Assembly (NCBI GenBank): GCA_050950645.1
Contig: JBMNHZ010000002.1
Location: forward strand, 62,001 to 126,000
Source of the DNA: BRH-c25 sp012519325
Lineage (GTDB): Bacteria > Bacillota > Clostridia > Lutisporales > Lutisporaceae
Length of the DNA stretch: 64,000 nucleotides
Direction of reading: 5' to 3'
Shown here: positions 1-8,916 of the stretch, piece after piece
How the letters are laid out: every line of letters begins with the position of its first letter
Numbering within the stretch: the stretch's first letter is position 1
Notes under the pieces: generated by a model
What the model was told of the DNA's origin: nothing
Database searches by the model: none
Seen by the model: the letters and a program-made list of their open reading frames with translations, nothing else
Translations under genes and position numbers: made by a program

Positions 1-1
1 T

Positions 2-805
2 GGGGATATTGTTAAGGCAAACCCCGAAAAGTATTTTATTGTTGTAGATTCCACTATAACCGACAGTGCAGGCAATGCCGTAACTCTGGATAATGCTTAC
101 ACCATGACTTTCAAGGAACAGGAGAGCGGTTTCTTTGCCGGAATTGCTGCCGCACTGGAGACCAAAACCAATAAGGTAGCTGTTGTCACCGGTATGGCTT
201 ATCCGCCTGTTGTGAACTATCAATTCGGTTTCATGTCCGGTGTGAACTATGCCAACAAACATTATGGCAGAAACGTAAAGTGCGTGGAGCTTCCGTCTTA
301 TGCCGGGGTGGATGTGACCGGCGCTAACGTGGGAGGCAACTATATCGGAGACTTTAGTGATGAAGCTACGGGAAAGGTTGTAGGCGAAGCTCTTCTGAAA
401 GAAGGCTGCGACATTTTGTTTGTTGCTGCGGGTGCTGCCGGCAACGGAACTTTTACTGCAGTTAAGGAGAGCGGAGGAAACTATGTTATCGGTTGTGATG
501 TCGATCAGTTCGATGACGGTGTCATTGGCGACAGGAACATTATCCTCACATCTGTGCTGAAGGTGATGGATATCAACGTCGAAAAGCAGCTTAACGCAAT
601 TTATGATGGTACCTTCGTCGGTCAGGACGCTCTGCTGGGTGTTGAAAGTGACTCGTGCAGTTATGTTTCCGAAAAAGGCAGACATCAGCTTTCAGATGAC
701 ACTTTGAATAAGCTGGCTGAATGCTATAAGCTGGTAAAGGATGGAACTATTGTTCCGGCAGCTAATTTTAACGGTTTTAAACCTGACAATTTTCAAGGTC
801 TGTAA
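2..805 (+). CDS. BMP-family nucleoside-binding lipoprotein of an ABC transporter, 5' end missing
   Basis: The frame is open from base 2 and the true start lies outside the window, so this is the C-terminal 267 residues. It belongs to the Bmp/PnrA (Med) family of extracellular purine-nucleoside-binding proteins. The segment FKEQESGFFAGIAAAL and the later glycine-rich stretch GADVLFV-like (here GCDILFVAAGAAGNGTF) are typical of the family, as is the conserved GCDVDQ near residue 165 of the visible part. It is followed 21 bp later by deoD and then by an ATPase and two permeases of the same transport class, so it very likely delivers nucleosides to that system. The lipobox would lie upstream and cannot be seen. 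Family assignment is firm; the ligand is inferred from context. Confidence 0.9.
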   Translation, partial: GDIVKANPEKYFIVVDSTITDSAGNAVTLDNAYTMTFKEQESGFFAGIAAALETKTNKVAVVTGMAYPPVVNYQFGFMSGVNYANKHYGRNVKCVELPSYAGVDVTGANVGGNYIGDFSDEATGKVVGEALLKEGCDILFVAAGAAGNGTFTAVKESGGNYVIGCDVDQFDDGVIGDRNIILTSVLKVMDINVEKQLNAIYDGTFVGQDALLGVESDSCSYVSEKGRHQLSDDTLNKLAECYKLVKDGTIVPAANFNGFKPDNFQGL

Positions 806-826
806 AAAGCAAGGAAGGTAGCAAAA

Positions 827-1555
827 ATGAACAAAACTTCTATTTCTGCAAGTATATCGGTGAAGGATGCCGATATCGCAAAAATAGTTCTGATGCCGGG
901 GGATCCACTGCGGGCTAAATATGTCGCAGAACGCTATTTGGAAAACCCAGTCTGTTTTAATACTGTACGTAATATGCTTGGTTTTACCGGCATATACAAA
1001 GGAAAAAAGATTTCTGTCATGGGCAGCGGCATGGGGATTCCATCCATGGGGATATATGCCACAGAGCTTTATACTCAATTTGATGTGGAGGCTATAATCC
1101 GAATTGGTTCCGCCGGGGCCCTGTCAGACGAGATAAAAATGCGTGATGTCGTCATCGCCTTGGCTGCATCATCTGATTCCAACTATGGCACTGCTTTTGG
1201 CCTCCAAGGCTATTTTGTTCCTGCTGCTGACTATGGTATGTTGTCCAATGCAGTAGAAGCGGCAAAAAAACTCCGGATTAATGCTGTGGTGGGTACAGTC
1301 TATACCTCCGACCATTTTTATCACCCTTGCCCGGAACTTAACGAACGCTTACGTAATCTGGGACATCTGGCCGTAGAGATGGAGACCGCCGGACTGTACT
1401 GGACGGCTGCCGGCTGCCGCAAGAAAGCGCTGAGTATTCTGACCATCTCCGACCATATTTTTACCGGGGAGGCACTTTCAGCTGAGGATCGGCAAGAGTC
1501 ATTCCATGAAATGATGGAGTTAGCTCTGGAAACCGCCCTGCAAAGCATTGAATAA
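827..1555 (+). CDS. deoD: Purine-nucleoside phosphorylase, DeoD type
   Basis: This 242-residue protein has the normal length of hexameric DeoD phosphorylases, which split purine (deoxy)nucleosides with phosphate into base and (deoxy)ribose-1-phosphate in the cytoplasm. Visible motifs are MPGDPLRAKYVAE near residue 24 (phosphate site), GSGMGIPSMGIYATEL near 65, RIGSAGAL near 88, VEMETAGLY near 180 (the ribose-binding Glu-Met-Glu) and SDH near 204 with the catalytic Asp. The start at 827 has AAGGAAGG upstream. It sits between the nucleoside-binding protein and the nucleoside ABC transporter, so imported nucleosides can be used directly as a carbon and purine source. Confidence 0.95.
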   Translation: MNKTSISASISVKDADIAKIVLMPGDPLRAKYVAERYLENPVCFNTVRNMLGFTGIYKGKKISVMGSGMGIPSMGIYATELYTQFDVEAIIRIGSAGALSDEIKMRDVVIALAASSDSNYGTAFGLQGYFVPAADYGMLSNAVEAAKKLRINAVVGTVYTSDHFYHPCPELNERLRNLGHLAVEMETAGLYWTAAGCRKKALSILTISDHIFTGEALSAEDRQESFHEMMELALETALQSIE

Positions 1556-1602
1556 TCAGAACAAGCCCCGGAAGGAAATATTATTAGGGGGATCACGATT
1601 AT

Positions 1603-3135
1603 ATGGAAGATTATATTGTGGAAATGCGTAATATTACTAAACGCTTTCCGGGGATCGTTGCAAATGACGACGTTACAATCCAGGTTAAGCGTTCAGAGGT
1701 TTTCGCATTGCTGGGAGAGAATGGAGCGGGCAAGTCAACGCTAATGAGCATACTCTTTGGCTTATATGAGCCGGATAAAGGAGAAATCTATATCCGGGGT
1801 AATAAGGTGCGCTTTCGTTCCTCTAACGATGCTACAGCCCATAACATAGGAATGGTTCATCAACATTTTAAGCTTGTGGATAACTATACTGTGGCGGAGA
1901 ATATTGTTCTGGGCATTGAGCCCATGAACCGGGCTTTGGGCATACTCCCTTATGTGGATATCAAAACCGCAAACCGCGAAATTTCTCTATTATCTCAGAA
2001 ATATGGCCTGGAAGTGAACCCCACTGATAAAATAGAAGACCTGCCTGTCTCAGTCCGCCAGCGAGTGGAGATATTGAAGATGCTATATCGAGAAGCAGAC
2101 ATCCTTATTTTTGATGAACCAACGGCTGTTTTGACACCGCAGGAAATCGAATTTCTTCTCAAGATTATTGACGAGATGCGTAAAAGCGGCAAGACAATCA
2201 TCCTTATTACCCACAAGATCGAGGAGATTAAGAAAATTGCTGACCGCTGTGCTATTCTGCATCGAGGTAAGCTTGTGGCTGTCCTGGATGTTGAGTCGAC
2301 ATCTTCCCAGGATATGGCTAATATGATGGTGGGCCGTATGGTAGAGTTTGCCGCAGTCAAACAGCCTCCCCGCTACCGGGAAACCGTTTTAGAAGTAGAA
2401 CACCTGAGTGTTCGTAATGCCAACAAATTTGAGGTAGTAAAGGATGTATCCTTTAAGATCAGAGGCGGTGAGATTTTTGCCATAGCAGGAGTTGCCGGCA
2501 ACGGACAAGGGGAGATTGCGGATGCTATTACCGGTATGATTCAACCTCATAGCGGTACTATCAAGCTCTGCGGGAAAGATATTTCCGGCTTATCCATTCG
2601 GCAGCGGGTGGAGGCAGGCCTCTCTTATATTCCTGAAGACCGTCAGGGGACAGGCCTTTTTTTGGATTTCAATTTGGATCAGAACCTATGCCTTAGAAAA
2701 TATTACAAAAAGCCCTTTGCAAATCAGCACATTCTGAATTTTAGTGAACTTGAGAGCTATGCCGGGATACTAATTGACAAATATGATATTCGAAGTGCGC
2801 AGGGAATAAAAACTTCCTTAAGATCAATGAGTGGCGGTAATCAGCAAAAAGCTATTATTGCCCGAGAAATTGAAGAACATGCAAAACTCATCATATTTGT
2901 CCAACCCACCCGGGGGCTGGATATTGGTGCCATCGAATATATCCACAAACAGATTTTGGCTGAGAGGGAAAAGGGCGTTGCTATTCTGCTGATTTCTCTT
3001 GAGCTGGACGAGATTATGAATTTGGCCGACACTATCGGAGTCCTATATAACGGTGAGTTCTTGAAGATAGCAGATGCTTCTACGATGACTTCTCACGATG
3101 TAGGAAGATATATGATGGGGGTGAAAGGACAATGA
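1603..3135 (+). CDS. nupO: Nucleoside ABC transporter ATPase with two ABC domains (NupO type)
   Basis: The 510-residue protein carries two ABC cassettes, as in Bacillus subtilis NupO (YufO) and RbsA-like ATPases. Domain 1 has Walker A GENGAGKST near residue 38 and Walker B LIFDEPTAVL. Domain 2 has the degenerate P-loop GVAGNGQGE near residue 300, signature MSGGNQQK near 410 and the PTRGLD box, all usual for this family, so only the first site is expected to be fully catalytic. An AGGGGG ribosome site precedes the ATG by 11 bases. Its stop overlaps the next permease start by 4 bp. With the BMP protein upstream it should energise purine nucleoside uptake. Confidence 0.92.
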   Translation: MEDYIVEMRNITKRFPGIVANDDVTIQVKRSEVFALLGENGAGKSTLMSILFGLYEPDKGEIYIRGNKVRFRSSNDATAHNIGMVHQHFKLVDNYTVAENIVLGIEPMNRALGILPYVDIKTANREISLLSQKYGLEVNPTDKIEDLPVSVRQRVEILKMLYREADILIFDEPTAVLTPQEIEFLLKIIDEMRKSGKTIILITHKIEEIKKIADRCAILHRGKLVAVLDVESTSSQDMANMMVGRMVEFAAVKQPPRYRETVLEVEHLSVRNANKFEVVKDVSFKIRGGEIFAIAGVAGNGQGEIADAITGMIQPHSGTIKLCGKDISGLSIRQRVEAGLSYIPEDRQGTGLFLDFNLDQNLCLRKYYKKPFANQHILNFSELESYAGILIDKYDIRSAQGIKTSLRSMSGGNQQKAIIAREIEEHAKLIIFVQPTRGLDIGAIEYIHKQILAEREKGVAILLISLELDEIMNLADTIGVLYNGEFLKIADASTMTSHDVGRYMMGVKGQ

Positions 3136-4328
3136 AAAAAGTAATTAATAAATTAGCCTCCATTCTTGACGACAAACGTTGGGATTCGGTGTCAATTCCA
3201 ATCCTTAGCATTCTGCTAAGCTTTATTTGCATCAGTATCATCCTGCTGGTAATGGGGAAAGACCCGCTGTTGGCGTTTAAGAGTTTCCTACAGGGCTCCG
3301 GCTTCTGGCCTAAGGAAAAGTACGGCGGAGGTAACGGCATGCTGACCGACTTATTCTCCTTCCTAAATATACTAGCTCCCATGATACTGGCGGCATTAGG
3401 ATTCGTTGTAGGCTTTAAGGCAGGTTTTTTCAACATCGGTATTTCCGGTCAGATGCTTTCTGCCGGTTTTCTTGCTGCTGTCATTGTCGGTTACAGCGAC
3501 CTGAACGCAGTTATTGCAAAGCCCCTGGTAATTATCATCGGTGCTTTGGCCGGGGGCCTTTTGGGGGCATTTGTGGGCTTTTTGAAACATAAATTCAATA
3601 TTCACGAAGTTGTATCCACCATCATGATCAACTATATAATCAGCTACCTTACCGGATTCTTTATAAACGGGTATTATTCCGATGCAATTACTCGTTCCAT
3701 GAAAATTAGCGGGGCAAATGCGCGCTTGACCTGGACGAATGTCCAAATTGCAGGAGTGAAATGCAATATTCCGCTGGGGATTGTACTGGCAATCGCTGCA
3801 GCTTTTGTAGTGAAATTCATTTTTGACAAGACCGTTTTCGGCTTTGAGCTGAAGGCTGTAGGCTCTAATATGCGATGTGCAAGGTATACCGGCATTAATG
3901 TGGGTCGGCACATCGTGATATCTCTTACAATTTCCGGCGCGTTGGCAGGTTTAGCCGGAGTCACTTATTACTGTGGTTATTTAAATACAATTGTTCCCAG
4001 AACTCTGAGCAGTCTCGGATATGATGCTATAGCTGTTGCATTGTTGGGAAACTCCAGTCCGATTGGGGCTATTTTTGCCTCTTTCCTCATTACTATTTTT
4101 CAGACGGGCAGCAACTATATGAGCTCTACCGTTGGGGTAGCAAAGGAGATTGCCTCTCTGATTACCGGTATCCTGCTTTTGTTCTCGGCCTGCGGCGGTT
4201 ACTTCCGCTATCTGGCTCATCGAAGGATGCAGCGTATTCAGGACGAATGGGATATTAAGGATAATCCACTACGGAAAATTATAGCTGACAATTCAGATGA
4301 GAGAAAGGAGGAGCACATACATGGATAA
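3132..4328 (+). CDS. nupP: Nucleoside ABC transporter permease (NupP type)
   Basis: This is a hydrophobic integral membrane protein of 398 residues of the BPD_transp_2 class, with about eight to nine predicted helices. The family loop GFKAGFFNIGISGQM near residue 95 and the ATPase-contact region VGSNMRCARYTGINVGR near 245 are visible. Translation is coupled to the ATPase gene by a 4-bp ATGA overlap. Together with the next permease it should form the heterodimeric channel of the nucleoside importer. Assignment to the family is firm; guanosine or purine preference is inferred from the linked deoD and BMP genes. Confidence 0.9.
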   Translation: MKKVINKLASILDDKRWDSVSIPILSILLSFICISIILLVMGKDPLLAFKSFLQGSGFWPKEKYGGGNGMLTDLFSFLNILAPMILAALGFVVGFKAGFFNIGISGQMLSAGFLAAVIVGYSDLNAVIAKPLVIIIGALAGGLLGAFVGFLKHKFNIHEVVSTIMINYIISYLTGFFINGYYSDAITRSMKISGANARLTWTNVQIAGVKCNIPLGIVLAIAAAFVVKFIFDKTVFGFELKAVGSNMRCARYTGINVGRHIVISLTISGALAGLAGVTYYCGYLNTIVPRTLSSLGYDAIAVALLGNSSPIGAIFASFLITIFQTGSNYMSSTVGVAKEIASLITGILLLFSACGGYFRYLAHRRMQRIQDEWDIKDNPLRKIIADNSDERKEEHIHG

Positions 4329-5280
4329 AGTATTTATTGACGGCCTTTCCTTTGCTGCTCCCCTATATGTAATGGCTATGGGTTGTATTTTTTCGCAAAA
4401 GAGCGGAGTTGATAACCTTGCAATCGAGGGCTTTCAAGGGTTTGGTGCTTTTATCGGTGCGCTGGTTGCCTTCATTCTGATGCCAATTATGGGCAATGGA
4501 TCTCAGGCGGTCATTTATATCGCTATGCTATCAGCCTTTATTGGCGGCTCAATATATGCTTGTATTCATGGCGTACTCTGTGTAAAATTCCGGGCTAATC
4601 AGGTTATAAGCGGCGTAGTGGTCAACATTCTGGCTGTAGCACTGACAACCTTCTTCACCAGTGCAGTGAACAAGGCGATGCTCGGGCAATCTTCCAATAA
4701 ATTTATTTTGGGAATTTTTGAGCGTTTTGATGTTCCCGGGTTGAGTCAGATTCCAATAATAGGTGCTTTTTTCAGGAGCATGTATCCCTTTGAATGGATT
4801 ATTTTTGTCATTGCAATTGTAGCATGGTACGTGATGTATAAGACTCGATTCGGTATGCATTTGCGCGCTTGCGGCGAAAACCCGCAGGCTGTGGATGCAG
4901 CAGGAGGTAATGTTACCCGTACCCGATTCCTCTCGGTAATGATTTCCGGAGGACTGTCAGGTGTAGGAGGTATATGTTATGCTTACTCCATCTCTGCGAA
5001 TTTTTCCCCCAGTATCTACATGGGCTTCGGTTACCTGGCAATTGCTGCAATGATCTTTGGCAACTGGAACATCCTGCCTACGGCAGCCGTTTGCCTTTTC
5101 TTCGGTCTTGCTAAATCGGGAGGATACCAATTATGCCTGAATATGGGCCTGCCCAGCAACTATTCTGACTTATTTATGATGATACCATATATATTGACGT
5201 TGCTTTTGCTTGCGTTCTTTTCTAAAAAGAATCACCCCCCTGCAGCCATAGGCGAGCCTTTTGATCAAAGCAAACGATGA
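4321..5280 (+). CDS. nupQ: Nucleoside ABC transporter permease (NupQ type)
   Basis: Second BPD_transp_2 permease, 319 residues. The start chosen is the ATG at 4321, because AAAGGAGG lies at 4304-4311 at ideal distance. A start 24 bases further upstream would have no ribosome site. The gene overlaps nupP by 8 bp. Family marks are GVDNLAIEGFQGFGAF near residue 30 and the cytoplasmic loop LRACGENPQAVDAAG near 181, which contacts the ATPase. It closes the nucleoside uptake operon; no clear terminator follows in the next 200 bases. Confidence 0.9.
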   Translation: MDKVFIDGLSFAAPLYVMAMGCIFSQKSGVDNLAIEGFQGFGAFIGALVAFILMPIMGNGSQAVIYIAMLSAFIGGSIYACIHGVLCVKFRANQVISGVVVNILAVALTTFFTSAVNKAMLGQSSNKFILGIFERFDVPGLSQIPIIGAFFRSMYPFEWIIFVIAIVAWYVMYKTRFGMHLRACGENPQAVDAAGGNVTRTRFLSVMISGGLSGVGGICYAYSISANFSPSIYMGFGYLAIAAMIFGNWNILPTAAVCLFFGLAKSGGYQLCLNMGLPSNYSDLFMMIPYILTLLLLAFFSKKNHPPAAIGEPFDQSKR

Positions 5281-5485
5281 GCTTTTATCTTGGTTTCACC
5301 ATTATCCCTTCAACTCATATTATATCTCAAAGGTTCTATTTTGATCCTGTGTTCGTAGAGCACAAAGCTATACGGACTATCATATAAGAAACATATGGAT
5401 AAGGTAGAGAAATTGGAAAGAATGAAGAAATAATTGATTAGTAAAGCTTGGATTTAATGTAAATGTTTACTACGAAACATATGGA

Positions 5486-5514
5486 TTGACATTTGCATTT
5501 ATACGGATTAATAT
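5486..5514 (+). promoter_or_regulatory. Sigma-A promoter of speD
   Basis: TTGACA at 5486-5491 and TAATAT at 5509-5514 are separated by exactly 17 bases, with a likely start of transcription near 5521 and a 55-60 base leader before speD. The 205 bases between nupQ and this promoter hold no gene; a short ACATATGGAT motif occurs twice there (5393 and 5478), of unknown meaning. Confidence 0.75.
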
Positions 5515-5575
5515 GATTATGATTCGCATTTTTTTTCATGACAAGCATAGCTTGAAAGATTAAGGGAAATGGGGT

Positions 5576-6400
5576 GTGATGCTTATGAAAGCCGAGAACG
5601 GCAAGCTGAAGCTCTACGGCTTCAATAATCTTACAAAATCTTTGAGTTTTAACATCTACGATATATGCTATACAAAATCAGCAGAAGACCGTAGGAAGTA
5701 TATTGAATATATTGATGAACAGTACAATTCAACCAGGCTTACAAGAATACTTTGCGATGTTACGGAAATGATAGGCGCAAGCGTACTGAATGTGGCAAAA
5801 CAGGATTATGACCCTCAGGGAGCAAGTGTCACACTTCTTATTTCGGAAGAAGAGGTTCCTCTTTATGTACTTGATCCTTCCTGCAACAGGGGCATAATAA
5901 CCCCTATCAGGGAGAATATAGTGGGACATCTTGATAAAAGTCATGTTACAGTGCACACTTACCCCGAGAGTCACCCCCAGAATGAGATAAGTACCTTCAG
6001 GGTTGATATAGATGTGACTACATGCGGAACTATTTCTCCGCTAAAGGCATTGAATTATCTTATCGGGAGCTTTGATTCGGATATAATTACTATCGATTAC
6101 AGGGTCAGGGGTTATACGAGAGATATTCGAGGACGAAAGCACTTCATAGACCACAAAATAAACTCGATACAAAATTTCATTGCAAAGGATACAATAAACA
6201 GATATGACCTTATTGATATGAATATATACCAGTCTAATATTTTTCATACAAAAATGAGGATAAGGGATCTTAATCTGAACAACTATCTGTTTGAAATTGA
6301 TGAAGAAGACTTGCGGCCAAAGGAGAAAAAGGAAATCATAAGAAAGCTGGATAGGGAAATCACCGAAATATTTTATGGAATAAACCTGCCAAAGGTCTGA
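5576..6400 (+). CDS. speD: S-adenosylmethionine decarboxylase proenzyme, Escherichia coli type
   Basis: At 274 residues this matches the long prokaryotic SpeD class. The enzyme makes decarboxylated AdoMet, the aminopropyl donor for spermidine. The chain cleaves itself before a serine that becomes the pyruvoyl cofactor; here the site is LDK/SHVTVHTYPESHP, with Ser near residue 122. Other family blocks are TCGTISPLKALNYLIGS, TIDYRVRGYTRDI and HKINSIQNF. The start is GTG 5576 with AAGGG upstream; ATG codons at 5579 and 5585 are close alternatives that change only the first residues. No spermidine synthase gene lies beside it, so the partner must be elsewhere. Confidence 0.93.
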   Translation: MMLMKAENGKLKLYGFNNLTKSLSFNIYDICYTKSAEDRRKYIEYIDEQYNSTRLTRILCDVTEMIGASVLNVAKQDYDPQGASVTLLISEEEVPLYVLDPSCNRGIITPIRENIVGHLDKSHVTVHTYPESHPQNEISTFRVDIDVTTCGTISPLKALNYLIGSFDSDIITIDYRVRGYTRDIRGRKHFIDHKINSIQNFIAKDTINRYDLIDMNIYQSNIFHTKMRIRDLNLNNYLFEIDEEDLRPKEKKEIIRKLDREITEIFYGINLPKV

Positions 6401-6505
6401 ACTTAAGGATATTTTTGAGAGTAGCAATAAGCTATTCTTTTTTATTTGACCAATACGTGAATAGGTGGAATAATATAATCTATATACAAAGAGAAGGAGT
6501 AAGTA

Positions 6506-7120
6506 ATGTCAGGTTTAAAGGAAGTTATATATTATTTAATCGGAAAGCCGTATATACCCTCAAAGCTATTAATAGAAAAAGAAAAAAAGCTTCTTCATAT
6601 TTCGGATACCCCTATTTGTTTTTATTCTAAGCTCAAGAGGCTTATTGAAAAACTTAAGCCTGACTATATAGTGCATACGGGGGATTTCACGGACAATATA
6701 AAACTGGAGCTTCACCCTGATTTAATACAAGAGCATGAGAAGGGAATCAAGGTCCTGGCACCCATGCTTGAGGCTTCCGGGGCAAAAGTTATATTGGCTG
6801 TGGGCAACCATGACAATATAGATGTTGTTAATAAATATTTTGAAAAAAGCCACATAATCATGGAGGCTGAGACAATGAATATTGAGGGGTTGAGTTTCAG
6901 AATCAGTCATTTCCCTGAAGGTGTTCAAGGATGCCCATCCCGGTATAATTTGTTTGGACATGATTTGACACTTAAAAATGGGTGTATTGACAATAAATTC
7001 TATTTTAACGGGATAGCATATATGAACATTATAGGGTTAGAGTCAGGAGGGTGCACGACTTTGTATTATCCTTCAAGGATTGATGACGCAAGGCTGGGAA
7101 GAAGGAAATCAGGACTGTAA
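6506..7120 (+). CDS. Small metallophosphoesterase
   Basis: A 204-residue protein of the calcineurin-like phosphoesterase fold. Metal-binding motifs seen in order are HISDTP near residue 31, HTGDFTDN near 58, VGNHDN near 95 and a final GHD near 149. In most family members motif I is DxH; here the His is replaced by Pro, which would weaken one metal site unless this is a subfamily trait. A start at 6506 fits GAAGGAG twelve bases upstream. It stands 24 bp before a gene of unknown function and may be co-transcribed with it and with speD. The substrate cannot be predicted. Confidence 0.75.
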   Translation: MSGLKEVIYYLIGKPYIPSKLLIEKEKKLLHISDTPICFYSKLKRLIEKLKPDYIVHTGDFTDNIKLELHPDLIQEHEKGIKVLAPMLEASGAKVILAVGNHDNIDVVNKYFEKSHIIMEAETMNIEGLSFRISHFPEGVQGCPSRYNLFGHDLTLKNGCIDNKFYFNGIAYMNIIGLESGGCTTLYYPSRIDDARLGRRKSGL

Positions 7121-7144
7121 AATAATAGTAAGGGAGTGTAATTA

Positions 7145-8152
7145 ATGCTCAGTCTGGTTAGGGGAGGACCCAAAATATTACTTTTTGAGAGCAGCAGAAT
7201 AGAAGAATTAAGTGACTACTTTATACAGGAGAAGGGTGCGGAAGCTTATAACTCAGATGATGCATTTGAGAATGCCGGAGAAAATCATACAATCCTTTTT
7301 ATAACGGAAAAAATAACAGAAGTAGTGAATTTTAATAAGACGAATAACGGATTCTTAATTGAGGAAGAGCCCGATGTCATACTTTGCAATATGCTGAATG
7401 ATAATAAGCTTCATCTTGTAAGCAAATCCCGGATTGCAACCAGGATAATAGTATTAAGGGCAATGGGAGACCTGGAAAGAGTAGTAAAGGATATAAGTGA
7501 GGATTACCAATGTGTTGAGGGAAATGCATGGGATATTATTAATTCCCGTGATGAAAAGGGGACTCTGGTAGTTATTACCGATAAACCTTTGCATAGAAAC
7601 ATAAGCTATAAGAGGGATATTTATAATAAATCTCTTTATGTTAAAGAAAAATACAGACCTCTTATACGAAGCTTAAGATCCCGCGCCCTGAAATATCTTA
7701 ACAACGGGCTGGGAAACAAGGACTGGCATGAGCTTGAAATAAGGATATATGACAAATATGGAAAATTTGATCTTCATTACAATAGACTTCTCGATGTAAT
7801 GGAAGCCCTGGAAATTGGAATTATTTTGGGAGCTTCCTGGGGGAAAGACTATCCTAGGCCTATGCTGGCAATTGAGATATACAGAGTTAGGTTCTTTACC
7901 TACTATGATCCAATTTATATAAAAAAGATATTGCTTGGTTTGGAATATCTGGACGACGACACCAGGATAGTAGACTATGACCTTTTTTATAAGCGAAAGA
8001 AGCTGTATTGGGCTAAAACAATTGAAAAAGGTATTGGGGAGAGACATCTGATAGCTGCTAAATACAGGAAAGAGATATTATCCAAGTTAAGCGCGACACA
8101 AACGAAAAAATTACGCGAAATTGAACAGGATATATTGGCTTCGAGAAAATAA
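7145..8152 (+). CDS. Protein of unknown function, 335 residues
   Basis: I do not recognise this protein. It has no signal peptide or membrane segment and is rich in charged residues. The N-terminal ~170 residues alternate short hydrophobic strands (ILLFES, TILFITEK, TRIIVLRAMGD, GTLVVITDKP), which suggests an alpha/beta fold. The C-terminal half is more helical and basic, ending in KLREIEQDILASRK. The ribosome site AAGGGAG precedes the ATG. The gene follows the metallophosphoesterase by 24 bp, so a joint role is possible. Proper codon use, a good ribosome site and length argue that it is real. Confidence 0.7.
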   Translation: MLSLVRGGPKILLFESSRIEELSDYFIQEKGAEAYNSDDAFENAGENHTILFITEKITEVVNFNKTNNGFLIEEEPDVILCNMLNDNKLHLVSKSRIATRIIVLRAMGDLERVVKDISEDYQCVEGNAWDIINSRDEKGTLVVITDKPLHRNISYKRDIYNKSLYVKEKYRPLIRSLRSRALKYLNNGLGNKDWHELEIRIYDKYGKFDLHYNRLLDVMEALEIGIILGASWGKDYPRPMLAIEIYRVRFFTYYDPIYIKKILLGLEYLDDDTRIVDYDLFYKRKKLYWAKTIEKGIGERHLIAAKYRKEILSKLSATQTKKLREIEQDILASRK

Positions 8153-8292
8153 TGAGAATATATCCTACGGCTCATTTAAAACATGTAATAATCAACTGAA
8201 TTGGGCTTACAGCTTGACTGATTTCTTGGATAGAACCTTGGACCGGCTCCATGCATATACTGTAAGAAAGTGTGTATGGGAGTGAGCATATA

Positions 8293-8694
8293 ATGTATGA
8301 TGATGAAAAAGAAGATATTGATCTAGACTATGAACTTTGTGAAAGCTGTCCGTTTCACAGGCAGCGGCCGCCGGTCTTCGGGCCTTTCGGACCGCAGTTT
8401 CAGCCGCCGGGGATAGGGCCAGGTTCTTCGGAGGGCCCCCCGTCAGGACCGCCGCCTTCTGTGACACCACAGCTTGGAGGACCGCCGGGGATAGGAACCT
8501 TGGCAGTTGACCCTGGGTCCATTAGAAGGTGCAGGTTCAGATTTGTTTACTTACAGCTTAGGAATGGCAGGGAATTTTGGATATGGCTGACATTTGTAGG
8601 GAGGCGCTCGATTTCAGGATGGAGATGGACCGGACGCAGATGGGTATATTTCGGAGTTGACCTGAGGCAGATAGAAAGCTTCTACTGTTTTTAA
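8293..8694 (+). CDS. Proline/glycine-rich protein with a basic aromatic C-terminal domain
   Basis: The ATG at 8293 has GGGAG ten bases upstream; GTG 8272 is a longer alternative. Of 133 residues, about 22-70 are Pro/Gly-rich and low in complexity (FGPFGPQFQPPGIGPG). The last ~56 residues form a compact domain dense in Arg, Trp, Phe and Tyr (FRFVYLQLRNGREFWIW, then GRRWVYFGVDLRQIESFYCF). From memory, similar small proteins with a variable Pro/Gly head and this conserved tail occur in Clostridia, sometimes mislabelled as transporters. A surface or spore-coat role is a guess. The local GC is well above that of neighbouring genes because of Pro/Gly codons. Confidence 0.6.
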   Translation: MYDDEKEDIDLDYELCESCPFHRQRPPVFGPFGPQFQPPGIGPGSSEGPPSGPPPSVTPQLGGPPGIGTLAVDPGSIRRCRFRFVYLQLRNGREFWIWLTFVGRRSISGWRWTGRRWVYFGVDLRQIESFYCF

Positions 8695-8727
8695 AAAGCT
8701 AAAAAAGAAGAATTATGCGACGCAATT

Positions 8728-8828
8728 GGGGACATGGGGACGTTTCGCGGGGACATGGGGACGTTTCTCGGGGGACATGGGGACGTTTCTCGTGTCTCAA
8801 GTGAGACAGGAGAAACGTCCCCGTGTCT
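8728..8828 (+). repeat. REP-like tandem and inverted repeat
   Basis: Three near-identical copies of GGGGACATGGGGACGTTTC follow each other from 8728 to about 8790. The last copy continues into GTGTCTC-AAGT-GAGACAG and then the inverted arm GAGAAACGTCCCC, which would fold into a long perfect hairpin (8780-8823). The block is far richer in G than its surroundings and has no coding potential. Short palindromes of this GGGGAC...GTCCCC kind are dispersed in many Firmicutes and are often linked to IS200-like (RAYT) transposases. No such transposase is present here. Confidence 0.75.
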
Positions 8829-8916
8829 TCTTCTTATTTTACGAAGAATATAGCTCCCTTATTGGTGCTCCTGCATATGGTGTAGTAATTACATTCTTAT
8901 ATAAGGAGGAGACACA

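Noticed and set aside
3396..3964. Open frames on the minus strand within nupP
   Set aside because: They are shadows of a strongly supported permease gene, with no ribosome site and no protein-like composition.
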